Assembly (NCBI RefSeq): GCF_036884655.1
Contig: NC_088357.1
Coordinates: 45,993,501-46,057,500, forward strand
DNA length: 64,000 bases
Direction: 5' to 3'
From: Musa acuminata AAA Group
Lineage: Eukaryota > Streptophyta > Magnoliopsida > Zingiberales > Musaceae
Under the pieces are notes generated by a model, which had not been told where the DNA came from, did not search any database, and saw only the letters and a list, made by a program, of their open reading frames with translations. Shown here one piece after another: positions 60,590 through 64,000 of the stretch; position 1 is the first letter of the stretch, and the number at the start of each line of letters is the position of its first letter. The translations under genes and the position numbers were made by a program.

Positions 60590-63299
60590 GTATCACTGAT
60601 CGGAAACAGGCCAGCTTTGTTCACAAGTTCTACGCTCACTGTGCCATTGCCATGAGTGTGGAAGTCAGAAGTTAATGCAATTCCGCAACATGTTGATGGC
60701 TGCATATAGATTGGTGGGGTTCACTGTTTCTGTACAAGTACATGAAATTTGTATAGTTTTGGGAGCAGGAAGATGCACAAATAATCTTTATCATCACACA
60801 AAATACTGATGCAGCATTTGCAAAAGATTGATTTGCAGGAGAAGAACAGCAACATCAATGTCAATTAAATGGTTTGGCAGTAGGATGTGAAATAAATGGG
60901 CTAGCATCTGTCTGTCATATAAGCTTCAAAGAATTCTGCAGGTGATTGTTTCTGCAGCAAATAAATGTTGAAGTAATAACCAAGACCAGGGGAAAGATAG
61001 TGGGTCTTGATGAACCTACTGCGAAGCTATGTATCAAATGGTTGGCTAGAGATGTCTGGTGATCCTCTCCCCATTCTGAGCCTTTAAACATTATGTTTTG
61101 AAGCTTCATTGTAAAAGCATGAAGAGAAACTAAATTTTCTTTCTGAGCTTCTATTGATTAGAAGGAAACTAATACTGACAATACAGGTTACTCGAATTTT
61201 GGAAGCCTCTCTACAATGGACAAAATCTAATAATGATGATGGATCAGTGCTGCAAATCATATCAGGTAATTTATTAAGTAGCTCCGTATGGAAATGATCT
61301 TTCTTAAGTTCTTTATATACCACAGACCTATTATTTTGCTTCCCTTAAGAAGCTAGAATTTCAGATTTCTTTCTTTCATGTTAGTACTTGCATTCTTTCT
61401 TCTCACCTTTTTTTTATCATATTCTTAAGCTTTTGGCCATTTTAGTCAGATGTTACAAAAATTATATGGTCTAACTAGATAGAATTGTGCAATATCTAGA
61501 GCTGCTATATGCACAAGATTTAGTTAATTTTGTTATCTTGGATGACTCCATGTATGTGCTGAAAATTTATCCTAAGAGTATGATTAATGCATAAGGTTCT
61601 CATCAATGCCAAAATCTGGAAGGATAAATATATATGGTCTTACCATTGGTCACCTGATCAAAGAGGAGCAACCTTACTGTGATGTCGAGGCTTGTTTTGT
61701 GAATTCAGTAGTAAAATATGGTGTTAATGCTATGTTTATCTCTTTTCCTTTTCTGAGTGTTTGTTTGAACAGTCAAATTATATCACTAGGAAGCAACAAG
61801 CCACAAGTTGAAAGATGATGGCCAGTGTAGAGCTCCAAGGGAATTAACAGACCCATGATTGTGCCTAGGAAGCTGTCAAGTGGAGATCACAAATGAGACT
61901 GGCTCCCAATAAAATGCGAAAAGGATGCTTTCCATTTTCTAGCAGAAATAGTTAGAGTTGGAAGAATGAGGTAAAACAAATAGGTTTAGAAGAAAGATCC
62001 AGTCACACTTGTCCAAGGAACCTCCTGAGTAGCATCTCCAGGTAATCATCCTCATTAGAAAAATAAAAATAAAACATTGAGTTGCTCCTGATGATATTGT
62101 CCAAAAAGATCGGGATAGCATGTTGTTCATTGCATATCACATGGCACACGAATTTAATTGGTCATGCAATGAACAACAAGAGAATAGCTCTATTATTAAA
62201 TTGATGTGTTTGTGTAAGAATGTGGTGAGCAAAGACTTGACGAGATGAGAAAGAAAACGAAAGGCATCCTATTGAAAGAAAGAAAATGAAAATTAATTGG
62301 TGTTCTGTCCTTGCAAGTATAGGTGCAAGTACAAGTAAACTTGCAAGACAATACTGTAAAGTGTACAAGGATGTGGAGTGAATCTGAAAACCCTATATGT
62401 TTTGCCATGGAACAAAGAGACCCTGCCAAGAAAGCTAGATATGTAGACCAGCCATCTCGGAGAGTCAGCACCAGGTTGGATATGTAGCTCAGCCATAAAA
62501 AATATTACTTAATGAACTATTAGATGAACAACTATCTTTCATACATAAAGATAGGTCTTGGGTAAGATTGAATGTAGATTGTTCTGACCATCAGATGCGA
62601 GTCGGGGACTTGGTTTTCTATGAAGGAACTAAGTTGAGTACGTGAGGGTCTTTTTGCTGCAAGGCGAAGCGGCTTCCTTAAGTTACACGTTGTGTTATGC
62701 TCATCATTTTCCTGTCTGATAGGGGGTTGCATCACATGTACGCAGTCCCATCATACGAGAAAATATCCTGTAGTTTGATGCATCAACCGGAACTCAATCC
62801 CACACGATCGCCGACATGGAGTTGATGGGGGCGTCGATTTGAAGAAATTAAGTTTGTTATTGATCATTGAAGATGGTAAATTTTGATTGTAAATTTTAAA
62901 TATTTATCTATATATTGATCCAAGTTTATTAATCTATAATATCATAAAAATATCATTTAAATTAAATAAAAATAAATTTTATATACGAATAAATTATATA
63001 TTTAATTTAATTTAATTATATTTTTTTTATTTTTTATTTTTTATTTTTTATTTTTTATACTTGAACTTATAAAAAGAGTTAGAACATTAGATGATGAGAA
63101 ATGAATCAATAAATGAGTTTTCCTCACTTGTGTATGAGTTGTCCGAGGTCACATGTGTTCTCACATGCAAGATCTCTAGACATTCATCTTGGAAATATTC
63201 TTATTGAGCCATAGTTATACTTTTATTTTTATTATTTATTTGGTTATTATCATTTTTTCTCTTTTTATTCTCCTATTATAAGAAAAAATTGTTGTTGCT
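60590..63299. other. Intergenic
   Basis: 3' flank of the PPR gene, then AT-rich DNA with no recognisable gene. A (ATTTTTT)n run lies at about 63018-63058. The 62870-63060 stretch is extremely A/T-rich. Confidence 0.5.
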
Positions 63300-64000
63300 C
63301 ATCCTATAACATCTTTTGACTACAATTTGATCAAATTGATCAAAAAGTATTATTTGACCATGATGTAATCAAATATGTCATGAAAAATACCATGACTACT
63401 ATGAGTTCAAAATGGCGAAAAGGCATCCTTCGACGGTGATACGATTGAATCATCCAAGAATTATTTTTCAATCATAATACAATCAAACTAGTCAAAATGC
63501 ATCATTCCATAATGATGCGGTTGAATCGATCAAGAAGCATTCTTTAATTATGAGGTTGTCGAATCGATTAAAAGGTATTATTCAATAATAACATGATTAT
63601 ACTGGCCAAGAAGTATCTTTCGACGGTAACAAAAAACATCTTTCAATAATAGTGCATTCAAATTAGCCAAGAAGTGTCTTTCGACAATAATGTAATCGAA
63701 TCGACCAAAAAGCATAATTGAATCAACCAAGAAGCATATTTTGATTATGATATAGTTGAATCAATTAGAAAGCATCTTTAACCACAATATGATCAAATCG
63801 GCCAAAAAAAAAATCATATGACTATTATAAGGTCAAAATGGCAAAAGGCATCCTTTGACAACAACATGGTCAAATCATCTAATAATCATTTTTCAACCAT
63901 AATATAATCGAACTATTTAAATGCATCCTTCGACAATGATACAGTTGAATCGATCAAGAAGCATTCTTTAGCTATGAAGCTATCAAACCAACTAAACAGC
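63300..64000. repeat. Satellite-like tandem array with ~45-bp units and ~426-bp higher-order period, continuing past the window
   Basis: The array is built of degenerate ~45-base units, each like GAATCGATCAAGAAGCATTC followed by TTCGACAATGATACGGTT. Units share CAAGAAGCAT and a TTGAATCGA/TCGAATCGA core. A distinctive variant with GACTACTATGAGTTCAAAAT at 63394 returns as GACTATTATAAGGTCAAAAT at 63820, followed by the same order of sub-units. This gives a higher-order period of about 426 bases. The array reaches the last base of the window, so its full size is unknown. Confidence 0.85.

Overview
The window is nuclear DNA of a flowering plant. It has spliceosomal introns, a cytosolic tRNA-Glu gene, plant-only gene families and many LTR retrotransposons. 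Several genes are very GC-rich, mostly intronless, and lose GC from 5' to 3' (clearest in the PPR gene near 59-60.6 kb), while the intergenic DNA is AT-rich. That pattern points to a commelinid monocot. The LTR families look to me like those of Zingiberales such as banana and its relatives, but the species-level guess is only an inference.

Layout. 1-7016: a young minus-strand Copia-type LTR retrotransposon cut by the window edge, with 2.4-kb LTRs and only a gag gene inside. 8.7-9.2 kb: a small conserved plant protein. 11.3-12.3 kb (minus): an ELO-family membrane protein without the catalytic histidine box. 12.4-19.3 kb: AT-rich intergenic DNA with repeats. 19.7-20.6 kb: an RMA/RNF5-type RING E3 ligase gene broken by two frame changes. 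24.36-25.23 kb: a non-autonomous hAT-like DNA transposon with an 8-bp target duplication. 27.3-28.0 kb: a decayed RTE-type LINE 3' end. 33.1-34.2 kb: a GT8 galacturonosyltransferase-like gene close to PARVUS/GATL1. 39.9-41.9 kb: an eight-exon MATE transporter. 43.1-43.7 kb: a CML41-like calcium sensor. 44.7-48.6 kb: an old LTR related to the first element, next to Ty3/Gypsy gag and pol remains. 49.99-50.07 kb (minus): tRNA-Glu(UUC). 53.1-55.4 kb: a two-exon BTB/POZ protein. 57.0-58.7 kb: decayed retroelement DNA. 59.1-60.6 kb: a mitochondrial-type PPR protein related to At2g15980. 63.3-64 kb: a satellite-like tandem array running off the end.

The genes are independent single transcription units, as expected in a plant; nothing suggests a cluster or pathway. 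Loosely, GATL1-like (xylan and cell wall), ELO-like (ER lipid), MATE (vacuolar or plasma-membrane efflux), CML41-like (calcium and plasmodesmata) and BTB are all housekeeping or signalling genes. I found no CRISPR, prophage or other exotic system. The most unusual material is the gag-only Copia element with a hairpin-rich LTR, the histidine-box-less ELO protein, the frame-broken RING gene, and the ~426-bp higher-order satellite at the right edge.
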